Of a stretch of DNA of 64,000 nucleotides, positions 55,103 through 64,000 are shown one piece after another; positions within the stretch are counted from its first letter, which is position 1, and the number at the start of each line of letters is the position of its first letter. The stretch is from Cohaesibacter celericrescens (GTDB taxonomy: Bacteria > Pseudomonadota > Alphaproteobacteria > Rhizobiales > Cohaesibacteraceae), in the NCBI RefSeq assembly GCF_002866925.1, contig NZ_PKUQ01000001.1, forward strand, positions 1 through 64,000. Direction: 5' to 3'. The position numbers and the translations under genes are program-made. Below the pieces are notes generated by a model that saw only the letters and a program-made list of their open reading frames with translations, made no database searches and had not been told where the DNA came from.

Positions 55103-55432
55103 TCAGGTCACAGCCGACATCGCGCCCACAAACATATTGAGCAACAACACGCCCGAACAAGCACTCCAGACCCCGGCAATCGCAGAAGAACCGAAAACCC
55201 ACGCAATATGCCGGTCTTCAATCCGCCACCCACGCAAAGCATTGCGCATAATGATAAATGGCCCGGCGAACATACACAGGACCACAGAAATCATAGCGCC
55301 GGGCAAGGTATGCATGACCATCCGAAAGCCCGCGGGACGGTGAGAGACTATTTGATAGAGACTGGCCAAAATGCCAGCACAGACAAACCCGACACATGTG
55401 ACATAGACCAACGCAAACATTTCCATTCCCAT
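55103..55432 (-). CDS. DUF6949-like small membrane protein
   Basis: A 109-aa protein with four hydrophobic segments ('[20 protein letters not shown]', '[19 protein letters not shown]', '[20 protein letters not shown]', '[10 protein letters not shown]'). I believe it belongs to the Rhizobiales family named DUF6949, conserved 'RPAGFRM' and '[14 protein letters not shown]'. Role unknown. ATG at 55432 (MGMEM) chosen for GGGAAAG nine bases upstream. Confidence 0.65.
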   Translation of the reverse strand: MGMEMFALVYVTCVGFVCAGILASLYQIVSHRPAGFRMVMHTLPGAMISVVLCMFAGPFIIMRNALRGWRIEDRHIAWVFGSSAIAGVWSACSGVLLLNMFVGAMSAVT

Positions 55433-55676
55433 CAGAGGACACTTTCCCTGTAATGCATGTGCCATTCTGTTTCAGGCTGGCACAGCTGCAACGCTTCCCC
55501 GTTTGCGGTGCAAACACCGTGCCGATGCCTTGCTCACACGGCCGATCATCGTCATGATCGGCCCACAGCCAGACAGTCGCCATATGGATGCCAAATTGAT
55601 GTGTCTGTGCCAATTGCTTATGGTTGGCAACAAAACAAGAGAGTCGCTTCATTGCGCCCATCAAAGGTAAGATTTC

Positions 55677-56378
55677 ATGCAGCAGCAAATTGGAGAACAA
55701 GGATCCCCACAAAGATGGATTTTCTTTATCCTCATTGCAGGCCTTATCGCCATCACAGTGCTGTTTGTAATTAGCCGCATTTTGCAGCATTCCGGACCAG
55801 AGTTGCTCAACAGCCCTTACAGCGTAGAAACCAGCCTGCGCCTCTATACCATTGGCACGGCACAATTCATGGTGCCGGAAAACACGGTTCGTCGGCCTGA
55901 ACAGCGCAACCTGCAACAACTCAAGAAGCTGGACCTGATTCTACTATGGCCCACCCTAGAAGGGTTCAGTCTGGATACACAGGTAGCATTCAATGATGTT
56001 ACTAAGGATTCCCGACTGATATTTGCCTCTTTGAGCCAACCACCACAGCCAATTTCGACCTCGGAGCGACTATACTCGGTATATAGTCAGCACTTTGTCG
56101 GGGATACGATTGAAGGCCCGGCAGCCCTCATCGGATTTAGAATGTCAAAAGAATCGGGTTTTTCGGGCGAAGTGATCTATTTCAAGCCAGATGAAACCGC
56201 CCCCTTTGTCGCACGTTGTATCAAGCCGGTTGAAAATACACCCACCTTTTGCATGCGCGATATCATACTCAATAATGGCGCACAGCTGAATTACAGGTTT
56301 CGCCTACAGCTGCTAGCAGAGTGGCGTAAGCTTGACACGACCATGCGCAGCAAATTCAGTGATTACCAACGCCGTTGA
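55677..56378 (+). CDS. Single-pass membrane-anchored protein, unassigned
   Basis: A 233-aa protein with a short cytosolic N-terminus, one helix (about 14-36, 'WIFFILIAGLIAITVLFVIS') and a soluble extracytoplasmic part. Sequences such as 'GTAQFMVPENTVRRPEQR', 'LKKLDLILLWPTLEGFS' and 'VARCIKPVENTPTFCMRDI' appear conserved in Rhizobiales 'hypothetical' proteins as I recall; the two Cys may pair. No enzyme motif. Convergent with DUF3126. Confidence 0.7.
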   Translation: MQQQIGEQGSPQRWIFFILIAGLIAITVLFVISRILQHSGPELLNSPYSVETSLRLYTIGTAQFMVPENTVRRPEQRNLQQLKKLDLILLWPTLEGFSLDTQVAFNDVTKDSRLIFASLSQPPQPISTSERLYSVYSQHFVGDTIEGPAALIGFRMSKESGFSGEVIYFKPDETAPFVARCIKPVENTPTFCMRDIILNNGAQLNYRFRLQLLAEWRKLDTTMRSKFSDYQRR

Positions 56379-56382
56379 AACA

Positions 56383-56418
56383 AAAAGCCGCGTTGCCTGA
56401 TAGGGCATCGCAGCTTAT
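56383..56418 (-). terminator. Terminator after DUF3126 gene
   Basis: Minus-strand AGCTGCGATGCC/GGCAACGCGGCT stem (11 of 12 pairs) followed by TTTTTG. Confidence 0.7.
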
Positions 56419-56491
56419 ATCCCAATATCCATCGTGGCTCTGGGTGGTCCTTAATCGAGCAACTATGTCCTGACAAACACGCCAATCGAGC

Positions 56492-56707
56492 TTAAGAGTC
56501 TTCGAGATCGTAATCCAGAATTGCCATAGAGAAATTGTAGGAAAGTTCGCCATCTTCTTCGTCGCGAAACAAAACGCCGACAAACTCATCTTCCACATAA
56601 ACTTCGGCAGAATCGGTTTTGCGAGGGCGAGCCCGTACTTCCAGATTTGTTGACTGAAGTGCACCACGCATAAATTTCTGAAGCTTTGCCAGCTCTGTCT
56701 TATCCAA
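56492..56707 (-). CDS. DUF3126 family protein
   Basis: A 71-aa acidic protein with 'QKFMRGALQSTNLEVRARPR' and 'DSAEVYVEDEFVGVLFRDE', the core of DUF3126, found next to cysE in many Alphaproteobacteria. Probably a small alpha/beta fold; function unknown. cysE lies upstream on the same strand. Confidence 0.88.
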   Translation of the reverse strand: MDKTELAKLQKFMRGALQSTNLEVRARPRKTDSAEVYVEDEFVGVLFRDEEDGELSYNFSMAILDYDLEDS

Positions 56708-56908
56708 AATTGCCTCCTGCTAGTAAATTTCTCGTCGGCGAGAAACATGTCCAAATTCTAGGGACCAACCTGAGGGAAGGCAGACCCAAACATAACTCCG
56801 GCTCAGTCGCACAGCACACAGTGAGAGTAAACCCGCTATCCACATCATTCCAGTTTTTTCTGATCAAACACGCAGTTAGGGGCAACATAAAACCAAAATG
56901 GCGGGTTT

Positions 56909-57736
56909 TTATTCAGTATCCCTGATCATTTGGTCCATGCTGCGCGCAGGCTCGGCACAGCCCGCTTTGCCAACTATTTTGGCGGGCACCCCTGCCACTG
57001 TGGTGTGAGGAGGAACGGCTTTGAGCACAACTGAGCCGGCAGCAACCCGCGAACAGCGCCCGATTTCAATATTGCCCAAAACCTTGGCCCCTGCACCAAT
57101 AAGTACACCTTGGCGAATTTTGGGATGACGATCATCGATTTCCTTGCCGGTACCGCCCAACGTCACGCCCTGCAAAATGGAGACTTCATCTTCGATGACA
57201 GCGGTGCCACCGACAACAATGCCCGTTGCATGATCAAAGAAAATGCCTTTGCCAAATTTGACACGCGGATGGATATCCACCTGAAACACAGCAGAGCTGA
57301 CACTTTGCAAATACAAAGCAAAATCTTTACGCCCATTGCTCCAGAGCCAGTGGGCCAGCCTGTGAACCTGAATCGCCTGAAATCCTTTGAAATATAACAA
57401 TGGATCAATATAGCGATCGCAGGCCGGATCGCGATCTGCGACAGCGACAATATCAGCACGCATGGCAAGTGCAATCGACGCATCCGATTCATAGGCCTCG
57501 CGATATGCCTGACGAATGGCTTCAGAATCCATTGCAGGACTATGCAAACGATCCACCAGACGGTGAATAACGGCATTTTCCATGCGTTTGTGGCTGAGAA
57601 TGGTTGAATAAATGAAGCTGCTGAGAACAGGCTCGGCCCGAACGACTTCCTCGGCTTCCGTGCGCACCCGTTGCCAAATAGGGTCAACTACTCCAAGTTT
57701 GTCGTCAACACTCCACCGCAATCCAGTATCCGCCAT
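56909..57736 (-). CDS. cysE: Serine O-acetyltransferase
   Basis: A 275-aa CysE using acetyl-CoA to acetylate L-serine for cysteine synthesis. N-terminal helical domain ('SSFIYSTILSHKRMENAVIH'), then the left-handed beta-helix with 'DIHPRVKFGKGIFFDHATGI' and 'GVTLGGTGKEIDDRHPKI' (catalytic His and the acetyl-CoA/serine site), and 'AAGSVVLKAVPPHTTVAGVP'. Length is normal. Divergent from the enoyl-CoA hydratase gene and upstream of DUF3126. Confidence 0.96.
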   Translation of the reverse strand: MADTGLRWSVDDKLGVVDPIWQRVRTEAEEVVRAEPVLSSFIYSTILSHKRMENAVIHRLVDRLHSPAMDSEAIRQAYREAYESDASIALAMRADIVAVADRDPACDRYIDPLLYFKGFQAIQVHRLAHWLWSNGRKDFALYLQSVSSAVFQVDIHPRVKFGKGIFFDHATGIVVGGTAVIEDEVSILQGVTLGGTGKEIDDRHPKIRQGVLIGAGAKVLGNIEIGRCSRVAAGSVVLKAVPPHTTVAGVPAKIVGKAGCAEPARSMDQMIRDTE

Positions 57737-57890
57737 GTTATTCTCGCCTTCTCTCTAAGCCTATCGCCCGGCTTCTAATTGGCATATATTGCCTTTAGAC
57801 ATAGTCCGCCCGATGACGAGCTGCAAGGTAGACGCTTGATCTTCTTTGCAGCATCCTTTGCAAACGACAGACACCAAAGATAGCACAGTC

Positions 57891-58691
57891 ATGACAGACA
57901 TCCAAAATCACAACAAAATCCTCGTTGAACGGTCTGGCCCAATTGGCCGTATTGTTATCAACAACGAAGCCAAAAGAAACGCCATGTCCTTGGATATGTG
58001 GCAAGCAATTCCCGCTGCGGTAAAGAGCCTAGATGACGATTTTGACATCCATGTCATTGTCATCACAGGCGCAGGCAGCAAAGCTTTTGTCTCTGGGGCA
58101 GACATCGGTGAATTTGATACGGTACGCAAAGACACGGCCTCAGCCACCCGCTATGACGACATCAATTCCGACTGTTATCGCGCAGTACGCAACGCCAACA
58201 AACCAACGATTGCGTTGATAAAAGGCTTTTGCATGGGTGGTGGGTTTGGCCTTGCTGCCGCATGTGACCTGCGACTGTCCAACGCCAACGGCAAGTTCGG
58301 CATTCCGGCAGGCAAACTTGGTGTGGGCTATCCTACCAATGCCATCGCCGACATCGTTAATCTGGTCGGTTCGGCCAACGCCAAGGAATTGTATCTAACC
58401 GCCAGAGTTTATGGTGCACAAGATGCTCAAAAGCTCGGTTTCCTCAACGCGATTTTTGATGACGAAACATTTGATGAAGCCGCAGAAGACTATTGCAAAA
58501 CCGTCGCCACGCTAGCGCCCATGAGTGCACAATATCACAAGGCGGCCATCAACAGCGCCATTGGCCAGTCTGATAGCCTGTCAATGAATGAGCTAAAAAG
58601 CATGGCCAATGCTTGCTTTGACAGCCAAGACTATGCAGAAGGGCGAAACGCCTTCGCTGAAAAGCGAAAGCCCGTTTTCATAGGGAAATAA
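57891..58691 (+). CDS. Enoyl-CoA hydratase/isomerase family protein
   Basis: A 266-aa crotonase-fold protein. 'NAMSLDMWQAIPAAVKSL', oxyanion 'AFVSGADIGEF' and 'IKGFCMGGGFGLAAACDLRL' form the CoA-thioester site; the catalytic Glu positions are partly changed ('KLGVGYPTNAIADIV'), so the exact reaction (hydratase, isomerase or other) is open. ATG at 57891 (MTDIQNH) fits family length although its ribosome-binding site is weak; 15 codons upstream are also open. Confidence 0.85.
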   Translation: MTDIQNHNKILVERSGPIGRIVINNEAKRNAMSLDMWQAIPAAVKSLDDDFDIHVIVITGAGSKAFVSGADIGEFDTVRKDTASATRYDDINSDCYRAVRNANKPTIALIKGFCMGGGFGLAAACDLRLSNANGKFGIPAGKLGVGYPTNAIADIVNLVGSANAKELYLTARVYGAQDAQKLGFLNAIFDDETFDEAAEDYCKTVATLAPMSAQYHKAAINSAIGQSDSLSMNELKSMANACFDSQDYAEGRNAFAEKRKPVFIGK

Positions 58692-58723
58692 GCAAGCGAC
58701 TTATTCAGGTACAAGCAAGCCGT

Positions 58724-59473
58724 TTAGCCTTCGGCAAAAAAGTCCAACGCGGCTTGCTTGAAGACCTTGTCCCCAACAGCGACCATATGGTCGCGCCCAG
58801 GGATATCAGCGACACGGGCATCGGGCAGGATATCCGCCAATTCTTTGGCAGAACCTGCGATGACATCGCGCGTGCCGACAGCAACAAGCGCCGGCACTGC
58901 CAGCTTGGCGAGATCTTCAACCGGAATCTTCTGTCTGGCCGAGCGCATGCATGCAGCCAGCGCCAGCCGATCACTGCCCGTCTGATCAGCAAACATGCGA
59001 AACGCCTTTCCGACGGCATGTTTGATCGGCACCCCCTGATCAGCTTCCAATGCAGCGATAATAGGGGCGGGATCGCCCGTACCATGAATCATACCGCCGC
59101 CAAGACCACCAAACACCACTCGCCTCACCCGTTCGGGATACTTCAGCGACAAAAAGGCTGAAATACGCGCGCCCATCGAATAGCCCATAACAAAGACACG
59201 ATCCAACCCGAGGTGATCCAACAACCGTTTGGCGTCTTCTGCCATCGTGGGAGAGGTGTAAAGAGCCGGATCATAAAGTTTCTCACTTTCGCCATGGCCA
59301 CGGTTATCAATCGCGATAACACGATACCCCGCCCCTGTCAGGGTCTGCACCCAGCCGGGATTGATCCAGTTGACTGTCTTATTGGAAGCAAAGCCGTGAA
59401 TGAGCAAAACAGGCTCGCCTGCGCCTTCATCGAGATAGGAGAGAGTATAACCGTCGGATTGAAATTCTGGCAT
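58724..59473 (-). CDS. Alpha/beta hydrolase
   Basis: A 249-aa alpha/beta hydrolase: 'EPVLLIHGFASNKTVNW' (oxyanion), 'VFVMGYSMGARISAFLS' with nucleophile Ser, acid Asp in 'ALVAVGTRDVIAG' and His in 'DIPGRDHMVAVG'. Related to pimeloyl-CoA synthesis- and 3-oxoadipate enol-lactonase-type enzymes; substrate unknown. ATG at 59473 preferred over a TTG three codons earlier. Confidence 0.82.
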   Translation of the reverse strand: MPEFQSDGYTLSYLDEGAGEPVLLIHGFASNKTVNWINPGWVQTLTGAGYRVIAIDNRGHGESEKLYDPALYTSPTMAEDAKRLLDHLGLDRVFVMGYSMGARISAFLSLKYPERVRRVVFGGLGGGMIHGTGDPAPIIAALEADQGVPIKHAVGKAFRMFADQTGSDRLALAACMRSARQKIPVEDLAKLAVPALVAVGTRDVIAGSAKELADILPDARVADIPGRDHMVAVGDKVFKQAALDFFAEG

Positions 59474-59714
59474 ATTTGACAAAACACTATTGAGAAGTTG
59501 AAATCAAAACGAAGCGCATTTATGAAACACGCCTCTGGGGCTTTTGTTCTTATCAGGATGGCAAAAAAGCGCAACAATTGAAACCATCCACGCCAGAATA
59601 GCGCTTGGAATTTGGGAAAGTTAATCCAGATGATCACATCGAGACTAGGATTCCCTTGTCGCTGGCGCTATTGTCTCCGCAAAATCAAACTGGATTAAGA
59701 GAGAGCATCATCCC

Positions 59715-59948
59715 ATGGCAGGCCACACGATTCCTCATTTCAAAAACGACGAAGGTGTTTCGGCAATCGAGATCGGCGTTCGGGAATTTCAGTGCATGGG
59801 TGCAACCCCTCCGCAAGACCATCCTCATGTGTATCTTGATATGGGTGAAGAAAATGAAATTCTGTGCCCCTATTGCTCGACCCATTATAAATTCAACGCA
59901 GAACTTGGTGAAACCCAAACCCGTCCGGACGGTTGTTTCCACGAATAA
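59715..59948 (+). CDS. Zinc-finger domain protein (NDUFS6/CHCC type)
   Basis: A 77-aa protein with 'PHVYLDMGEENEILCPYCST' and an upstream Cys and His ('EFQCMGATPPQDHPH'), forming the CHCC zinc site. Homologous to the complex I subunit NDUFS6, and often encoded near such genes in Alphaproteobacteria, although no nuo gene is here. Sits 63 bases before the monooxygenase gene, possibly in one unit. Confidence 0.88.
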   Translation: MAGHTIPHFKNDEGVSAIEIGVREFQCMGATPPQDHPHVYLDMGEENEILCPYCSTHYKFNAELGETQTRPDGCFHE

Positions 59949-60011
59949 AGCCACTGTTATCCGTCCTGATACACTCGGAAAATCAAAACACCCACGGGGA
60001 AAGAACCAAAT

Positions 60012-61217
60012 ATGTCCGAGCAATTGCCAATCATCATTGTGGGTGCTGGCCCGGGCGGACTGGCGACTGCCTTGGCGCTTGCTCATAAAAACATTCCAGT
60101 TCTGCTGCTCGAAAAAAACCAGATGCCGACAGAAGTCGGCGCTGGCATTCAGATATCTCCCAACGCCACAAGCAGCCTCAAACAGTGGGGTGTCTGGCCC
60201 TATATAGCTGAGCAGGCTGTAATACCCGGAAAAATCAAAATTCGTTCGGGGGTCTCTGGGGCATTGCTATCAGAATTGTCCGCTCGAGACATTTCTGCCC
60301 GCTATGGTGCGCCCTATATGGTTGTGCATCGTGCCGACATGCAGCAAGCGCTTTATCATAGGGCCAGCCAACTCGCCCTCATCGAGATGCAAGACGAATG
60401 TGACGTTCAAGATATCAAAGACACAGCTGATGGCATCGAAGTCACCTGCACATTGGCCAGTGGCGAGCAGCGCAGCTTCAAGGGTTCGGCTCTGATTGCG
60501 GCTGACGGTGTATGGTCGCGCATTGGCACCACCTATTTTGGCAACAAGCCTGCTGCATACAGCGGCAAGACCGCCTGGCGCACCACCCTGCCGTTACAAA
60601 TGGTTCCTGATACCATCGACAGCCGGAACATTGGCCTGTGGTTGTCCCCCAACGCCCATTTGGTCCATTATCCGATTGTCGGCGGCCATATGATGAATAT
60701 CGTTGCCATCGTCAATGAAGACTGGACCGAAGAAGGCTGGAACGGCAAGGGCGATGCAGATTGGCTCAACAATCGCTTTGCACGATGGCCGCGCGAGATC
60801 CGCGAATTGTTGGTCGAACGGCAAGACTGGCTCAAATGGGCGTTGTGTGGGCAAGACCCTGAGCAAGCGTGGGTCAAAGGCAAGGTTGCCCTGACGGGAG
60901 ACGCCGCCCACGCCATGTTGCCCTTTATGGCGCAAGGCGCTGTGATGGCCATCGAGGATGCTGCAATCCTTGCCCGCGCAATAGACGAAGTGCAAGGACC
61001 AATGGAAACGCGCCTCAAAGCCTATGAAAAGGCGCGCAAAAATCGAGTGAGAAAAGTCGTCGCCAAAGCACGCCGCAATGGTGAGATCTATCATATGCAA
61101 GGCGCAATCGCGACAGCACGCAACATGACCATGCGTCTGTTGCCGACATCCCAGTTGATGCGCCAATTCGACTGGATCTACAGCTGGAAGCCCGAAGACG
61201 TCTCATTTGACGCATAA
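60012..61217 (+). CDS. FAD-dependent monooxygenase (salicylate hydroxylase-like)
   Basis: A 401-aa class A flavoprotein hydroxylase. 'IIIVGAGPGGLATALALA' (GxGxxG, FAD), 'GAGIQISPNATSSLKQWG', 'ALIAADGVWSRIG' (DG motif) and 'KVALTGDAAHAMLPFMAQGA' (GD motif) are complete. Cytosolic. The substrate could be salicylate or another aromatic acid; ubiquinone hydroxylases are less similar. GGGGAAAG lies upstream of the ATG. Convergent with the WYL regulator. Confidence 0.87.
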   Translation: MSEQLPIIIVGAGPGGLATALALAHKNIPVLLLEKNQMPTEVGAGIQISPNATSSLKQWGVWPYIAEQAVIPGKIKIRSGVSGALLSELSARDISARYGAPYMVVHRADMQQALYHRASQLALIEMQDECDVQDIKDTADGIEVTCTLASGEQRSFKGSALIAADGVWSRIGTTYFGNKPAAYSGKTAWRTTLPLQMVPDTIDSRNIGLWLSPNAHLVHYPIVGGHMMNIVAIVNEDWTEEGWNGKGDADWLNNRFARWPREIRELLVERQDWLKWALCGQDPEQAWVKGKVALTGDAAHAMLPFMAQGAVMAIEDAAILARAIDEVQGPMETRLKAYEKARKNRVRKVVAKARRNGEIYHMQGAIATARNMTMRLLPTSQLMRQFDWIYSWKPEDVSFDA

Positions 61218-61240
61218 CAGATAGACACCTGTCCAACACC

Positions 61241-61981
61241 CTATTTGCAACTCGATGATTGACTGTCTGTTTTTATTGGCTGACCATGCGCATCAATGCC
61301 GTGTTTTGCCTTCATCTTGGCAACATAGTCTTTCAGCTCCCGTCCCGCTTCGACAGGAAAACAGTGGTCTGCCTGTTTCATTGTTTTTATACGATCAACG
61401 CGAAAGGAGCGAAAATCGGCCCGTATTTCGCACCAGGCAAGTAACGTCCAGACCCGTCCCCAAAAATACAACCCCAACGGGCGCACGCGTCGTGTGCTGC
61501 CCTCTCCTTCAAGGCTGACATAGGTCATGTCCAGAAAGCAGCGTTCCTTGCACGCCTTGCGCAAAGCATCCAGCGACGATCGTTCTATAGAGCTGCCGGA
61601 AAAGGACATCGCAAACATTTGCGTGTCGTCAATCAAGCTGCGCATCCCTTCCGGGATCACGGCATCAATCTTGATCAAGGCTTCTTGTGCCGCTTGCGCC
61701 AAATCGTCGCCAGCCCAAGCCCGCACCATGCGCGCACCCAGAACAAGCGATGCGATTTCATCCGCAGTAAACGTGAGCGGTGGCACATGATAATCGCTGG
61801 CCAAAACATAGCCGACCCCTGCCTCCCCCTCAATTGGAACGCCACAGCCCTGCAATTGGGCTAGGTCGCGGTAAATGGTTCGTTTGGATACTTCCAGTCG
61901 TTCAGCCAACGCCTGCGCGGTGAGCAAACGCCCACCACGCAGAAATTGCACAATCTCAAACAAACGATCTGCCCGCCGCAT
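61241..61981 (-). CDS. HTH-WYL transcriptional regulator (YafY type)
   Basis: A 246-aa regulator. N-terminal winged HTH 'ALAERLEVSKRTIYRDLAQL', then WYL domain 'LDMTYVSLEGEGSTRRVRPL' with 'GLYFWGRVWTLLAWCEIR' (W-Y-L like core reading Y-F-W) and a C-terminal 'FRSFRVDRIKTM' segment. ATG at 61981 has GGGAG six bases upstream. The VOC gene lies 57 bases upstream on the same strand; YafY-type regulators often neighbour glyoxalase-like genes. Ligand unknown. Confidence 0.87.
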   Translation of the reverse strand: MRRADRLFEIVQFLRGGRLLTAQALAERLEVSKRTIYRDLAQLQGCGVPIEGEAGVGYVLASDYHVPPLTFTADEIASLVLGARMVRAWAGDDLAQAAQEALIKIDAVIPEGMRSLIDDTQMFAMSFSGSSIERSSLDALRKACKERCFLDMTYVSLEGEGSTRRVRPLGLYFWGRVWTLLAWCEIRADFRSFRVDRIKTMKQADHCFPVEAGRELKDYVAKMKAKHGIDAHGQPIKTDSQSSSCK

Positions 61982-62038
61982 AGCACACTCCCAAAACACC
62001 AGAAGTCACCCTAGGAAGCTGCAGCGCAGATCGCAAGA

Positions 62039-62428
62039 TCATACCTGATGCAATCCGATCGGAGTGCCGTCACAATCGGCAACAACAGCAATATCGCCCA
62101 TATCCCCTGGCAACGGCGTCTTGGGTGTCAATAAGGCTCCCCCTAGGCTATCAACACGCTCCAGAGCGCCATCAATGTCATTGCAGGCCAAATAGATCAA
62201 AACACCACCAGCAGCGGGTTTTATTCTGTCAGCAGGCGTAACCGCACCAGAGACACTGTCTTCACCCTCTTTTGGGAACATCGCAAAAGGCATTGCATCA
62301 TCGCCCTCACCGTGAATGTCTCGGATCAGCTCAACACCGAGCAAGCCTTGGAAAAAACTGATAGATTTTTCGAAATCTGTTGCCGGAATGGAAAACCATG
62401 TCACGGCATTTTTTGGCAAATTGGTCAT
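62039..62428 (-). CDS. VOC-family (glyoxalase-like) protein
   Basis: A 129-aa vicinal-oxygen-chelate protein with paired beta-alpha-beta-beta-beta halves: 'VTWFSIPATDFEKSISFFQG' at the start and 'CNDIDGALERVDSLGGALLT' then 'VADCDGTPIGLHQV' at the end. The usual metal ligands are only partly present, as in many bacterial small VOC proteins of unknown activity. AGGAGAG precedes the ATG at 62428. Confidence 0.83.
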   Translation of the reverse strand: MTNLPKNAVTWFSIPATDFEKSISFFQGLLGVELIRDIHGEGDDAMPFAMFPKEGEDSVSGAVTPADRIKPAAGGVLIYLACNDIDGALERVDSLGGALLTPKTPLPGDMGDIAVVADCDGTPIGLHQV

Positions 62429-62483
62429 TTCTCTCTCCTGTAAATCGGCCGGTGTTATCACCGCTTGAGATCACCATAGAGAG

Positions 62484-62516
62484 AGGCTGCTGACAGCATA
62501 GTGTCAGCAGCCTTTT
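62484..62516. terminator. Hairpin after subtilase gene, weak terminator
   Basis: GGCTGCTGAC/GTCAGCAGCC is a perfect 10-bp stem between the VOC and subtilase genes. TTTT follows on the plus strand, only TCTCTCTAT on the minus strand where it would be needed. Confidence 0.5.
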
Positions 62517-62550
62517 GAGTGCAGCCATTTTCTTGTTGGCAAGTGCAATT

Positions 62551-64000
62551 TCAATTGACCAACTCAGGCTGGCTAGAGCTGGTCAGAGCTTTATAGGCAT
62601 CCAATCGACCATATCCAAAATCAGGATCTCGACCTTCCATTCCAAGATCAAGAACAGAACGTGCCAAACGTCCTTTGATGTCTTGCACAGTCAACTCTGG
62701 CTCTTTTTCAAGCATCAGGGCAATAGAACCTGAAATATACGCAGTGGCCATAGAGGTGCCGGTCTGTAAGCCATATCCATCCTCCCCTGCAGCGACAAGC
62801 ACATCCACACCGGGAGCGGCCAACTCGACATGGTCACCACGATTGGCAAAGATATAGAGGCCGTCATCTTCATCGGTTGCCGTAACCGCTATGACATTCT
62901 CATAGGCAGCAGGATAAGCTGCAGGAGCGTCGGGCCCTTCATTGCCTGCAGCGGCAACCACAATGACACCCTTTTCTTCGGCTTTACCCAATGCGTCTTG
63001 CAAGAATTTGTCTTTACTACCGGCAAAGCTGAGATTGAGTATCTCGGCGCCATTTTCCACTGCCCAGTCAATTCCGCGTACAATGTCATAGCTGTCGGCA
63101 ACCATGTGCCCCTTGTCGCTAAACCGAAACACTTGCGCAGACATCAACGCCACATTTTTCGCAACGCCCCGCATACCGGCATGGGCCGCAATGATGGAGG
63201 CAACGGCGGTGCCATGATCCCGATTCAACTGCGCGCTGTCAGCTTCGGGGAATGCCGTAAAACGATCTGTCACACTGCTGGAAAGAGAAGGGTGATCAAA
63301 CTTGATGCCGCTATCAACCACAGCAAGTTTCACTCCCAGCCCACTTTCCTCGCCGGACAGTTGGGCAAAACCCATTTTGTCAAAGGCATATTGTAGCCCT
63401 TCCAACATATCCGTTGGCTCGGCGTCACCCTCCGTAGCGGGGTAATAAAAATAATCGGGCTGCGCGCGATAAACCCGTTCATCCGTTGCCATCAACAACG
63501 CCTGTTGCGGCGACATTTCAGCCGGATATGCCAGTTTAAGCACGACCTGATCGAGCAGATTGATGCGTGTTTGATCAATCACTTCGAGATCAAACTGCGC
63601 CAGAAACTCAGAAACCGCTTGCTCGCTCAAACCGGACTGCAGAACAACAACAAACTCTTTGTCGCTGGACCAGGGCTTGCCGTCAATAGAGTATATACGC
63701 GGCTTGGCTCGGGCCACACGCAATGTTTCGGGCAGCACGATCCTTGGAGCCGCCTTACGCGATGAGCGGTTGTCTCTGGTTTTCCGTGGCTTGCGGTTTG
63801 GCCGCTTTTTGGAGACCCTAGGTCGTTGCGCAGCAGGCCTTTGCAACTCTTCTTGTTCTTTGATCTGTTTTTGGCGGCTCACTTCCCGAATGATTGAAAT
63901 CCCCAAACCGATTGCAGGGAGCAGTATACGTCCCGAGCCTCCTGAGTGACTTGAATCATCCTGATCTGGATAGGTATCAGGATATTGCGCTCGTGCTTGA
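62551..64000 (-). CDS. S8 subtilase, N-terminus cut by window edge (partial)
   Basis: At least 483 aa of an exported subtilisin-like serine protease. Catalytic Asp in 'KLAVVDSGIKFDHPS', His in 'LNRDHGTAVASIIAAHAG', oxyanion Asn in 'VVAAAGNEGPDAP' and Ser in 'GTSMATAYISGSIALML'. The frame stays open to the window edge; the first visible residues 'ARAQYPDTYPDQD' look like a signal-peptide cleavage followed by the mature start, then a hydrophobic 'GRILLPAIGLGISII', a very basic Arg/Lys/Pro linker and a propeptide-like domain. A TTG at 63906 is unlikely to be the real start. Confidence 0.9.
   Translation of the reverse strand, partial: QARAQYPDTYPDQDDSSHSGGSGRILLPAIGLGISIIREVSRQKQIKEQEELQRPAAQRPRVSKKRPNRKPRKTRDNRSSRKAAPRIVLPETLRVARAKPRIYSIDGKPWSSDKEFVVVLQSGLSEQAVSEFLAQFDLEVIDQTRINLLDQVVLKLAYPAEMSPQQALLMATDERVYRAQPDYFYYPATEGDAEPTDMLEGLQYAFDKMGFAQLSGEESGLGVKLAVVDSGIKFDHPSLSSSVTDRFTAFPEADSAQLNRDHGTAVASIIAAHAGMRGVAKNVALMSAQVFRFSDKGHMVADSYDIVRGIDWAVENGAEILNLSFAGSKDKFLQDALGKAEEKGVIVVAAAGNEGPDAPAAYPAAYENVIAVTATDEDDGLYIFANRGDHVELAAPGVDVLVAAGEDGYGLQTGTSMATAYISGSIALMLEKEPELTVQDIKGRLARSVLDLGMEGRDPDFGYGRLDAYKALTSSSQPELVN

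Noticed and set aside
55218..55919. Minus-strand 233-aa frame
   Set aside because: Antisense to the membrane-anchored gene and overlapping the DUF6949-like gene; composition is not protein-like.

Overview
The window looks like chromosome of an alphaproteobacterium of the Rhizobiales (Hyphomicrobiales) type with moderate GC, perhaps a marine genus such as Cohaesibacter; the genus is inference. Supporting signs are the BA14K-family protein, DUF3126, DUF2336, a DUF6949-like membrane protein, a BTLCP cysteine peptidase, the zinc-finger (NDUFS6-like) protein, an alphaproteobacterial initiator tRNA, and the neighbourhood thrS / yidD / IscU-like / folE / hisI / patatin / CBS. I see no phage, insertion sequence, CRISPR array or rRNA. 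Most of the window is housekeeping and transport.

Layout. 1-2730: the start of tuf behind tRNA-Tyr and tRNA-Gly, divergent rlmB, a BA14K protein, a 51-aa membrane ORF and tRNA-Thr. 2770-8395: a sugar locus with fructokinase, a LacI regulator, a D-lyxose/mannose isomerase and a GH94 disaccharide phosphorylase, with a good LacI-type operator at the phosphorylase promoter. 8673-10579: an Ala-rich coiled-coil lipoprotein, a decayed P1/DmpA peptidase and two initiator tRNA genes. 10718-16756: a Na/Pi cotransporter, smpB, dapA and a large soluble lytic transglycosylase. 17868-21595: a TPP riboswitch and thiBPQ, with an unannotated 52-codon reading frame that starts at the aptamer edge and ends on the thiB start codon. 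21606-28879: a GMC oxidoreductase and a dppABCDF dipeptide transporter.

29171-34498: M24 aminopeptidase, aldehyde dehydrogenase, RHH protein, DJ-1/PfpI protein and a Nudix hydrolase. 34827-39500: NAD kinase, then a lone receiver, an Hpt-like protein, a DUF2336 protein and a transglycosylase without an export signal, which may be one signalling unit. 39693-43873: MaoC and CitE-like enzymes, flavin reductase and nitroreductase, and a three-repeat exported protein. 44005-51172: thrS, yidD, an IscU-like scaffold, folE, hisI, a patatin, a CBS protein and a rhomboid, with a possible small RNA or leader upstream of the rhomboid. 51668-54278: a PAS protein, a tandem PilZ protein and a BTLCP peptidase behind an AT-rich stretch. 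54438-64000: gamma carbonic anhydrase, membrane proteins, DUF3126, cysE, enoyl-CoA hydratase, an alpha/beta hydrolase, the zinc-finger protein, a flavin monooxygenase, a WYL regulator, a VOC protein, and a subtilase whose N-terminus runs off the window.

No complete new system is proven here. The best leads are the TPP riboswitch-linked upstream ORF, the phosphorylase/mannose isomerase/fructokinase route, the receiver/Hpt/DUF2336/transglycosylase group, the rhomboid leader RNA, and two pairs of unassigned inverted repeats. All functions are read from sequence motifs and remembered family features, without database searches.
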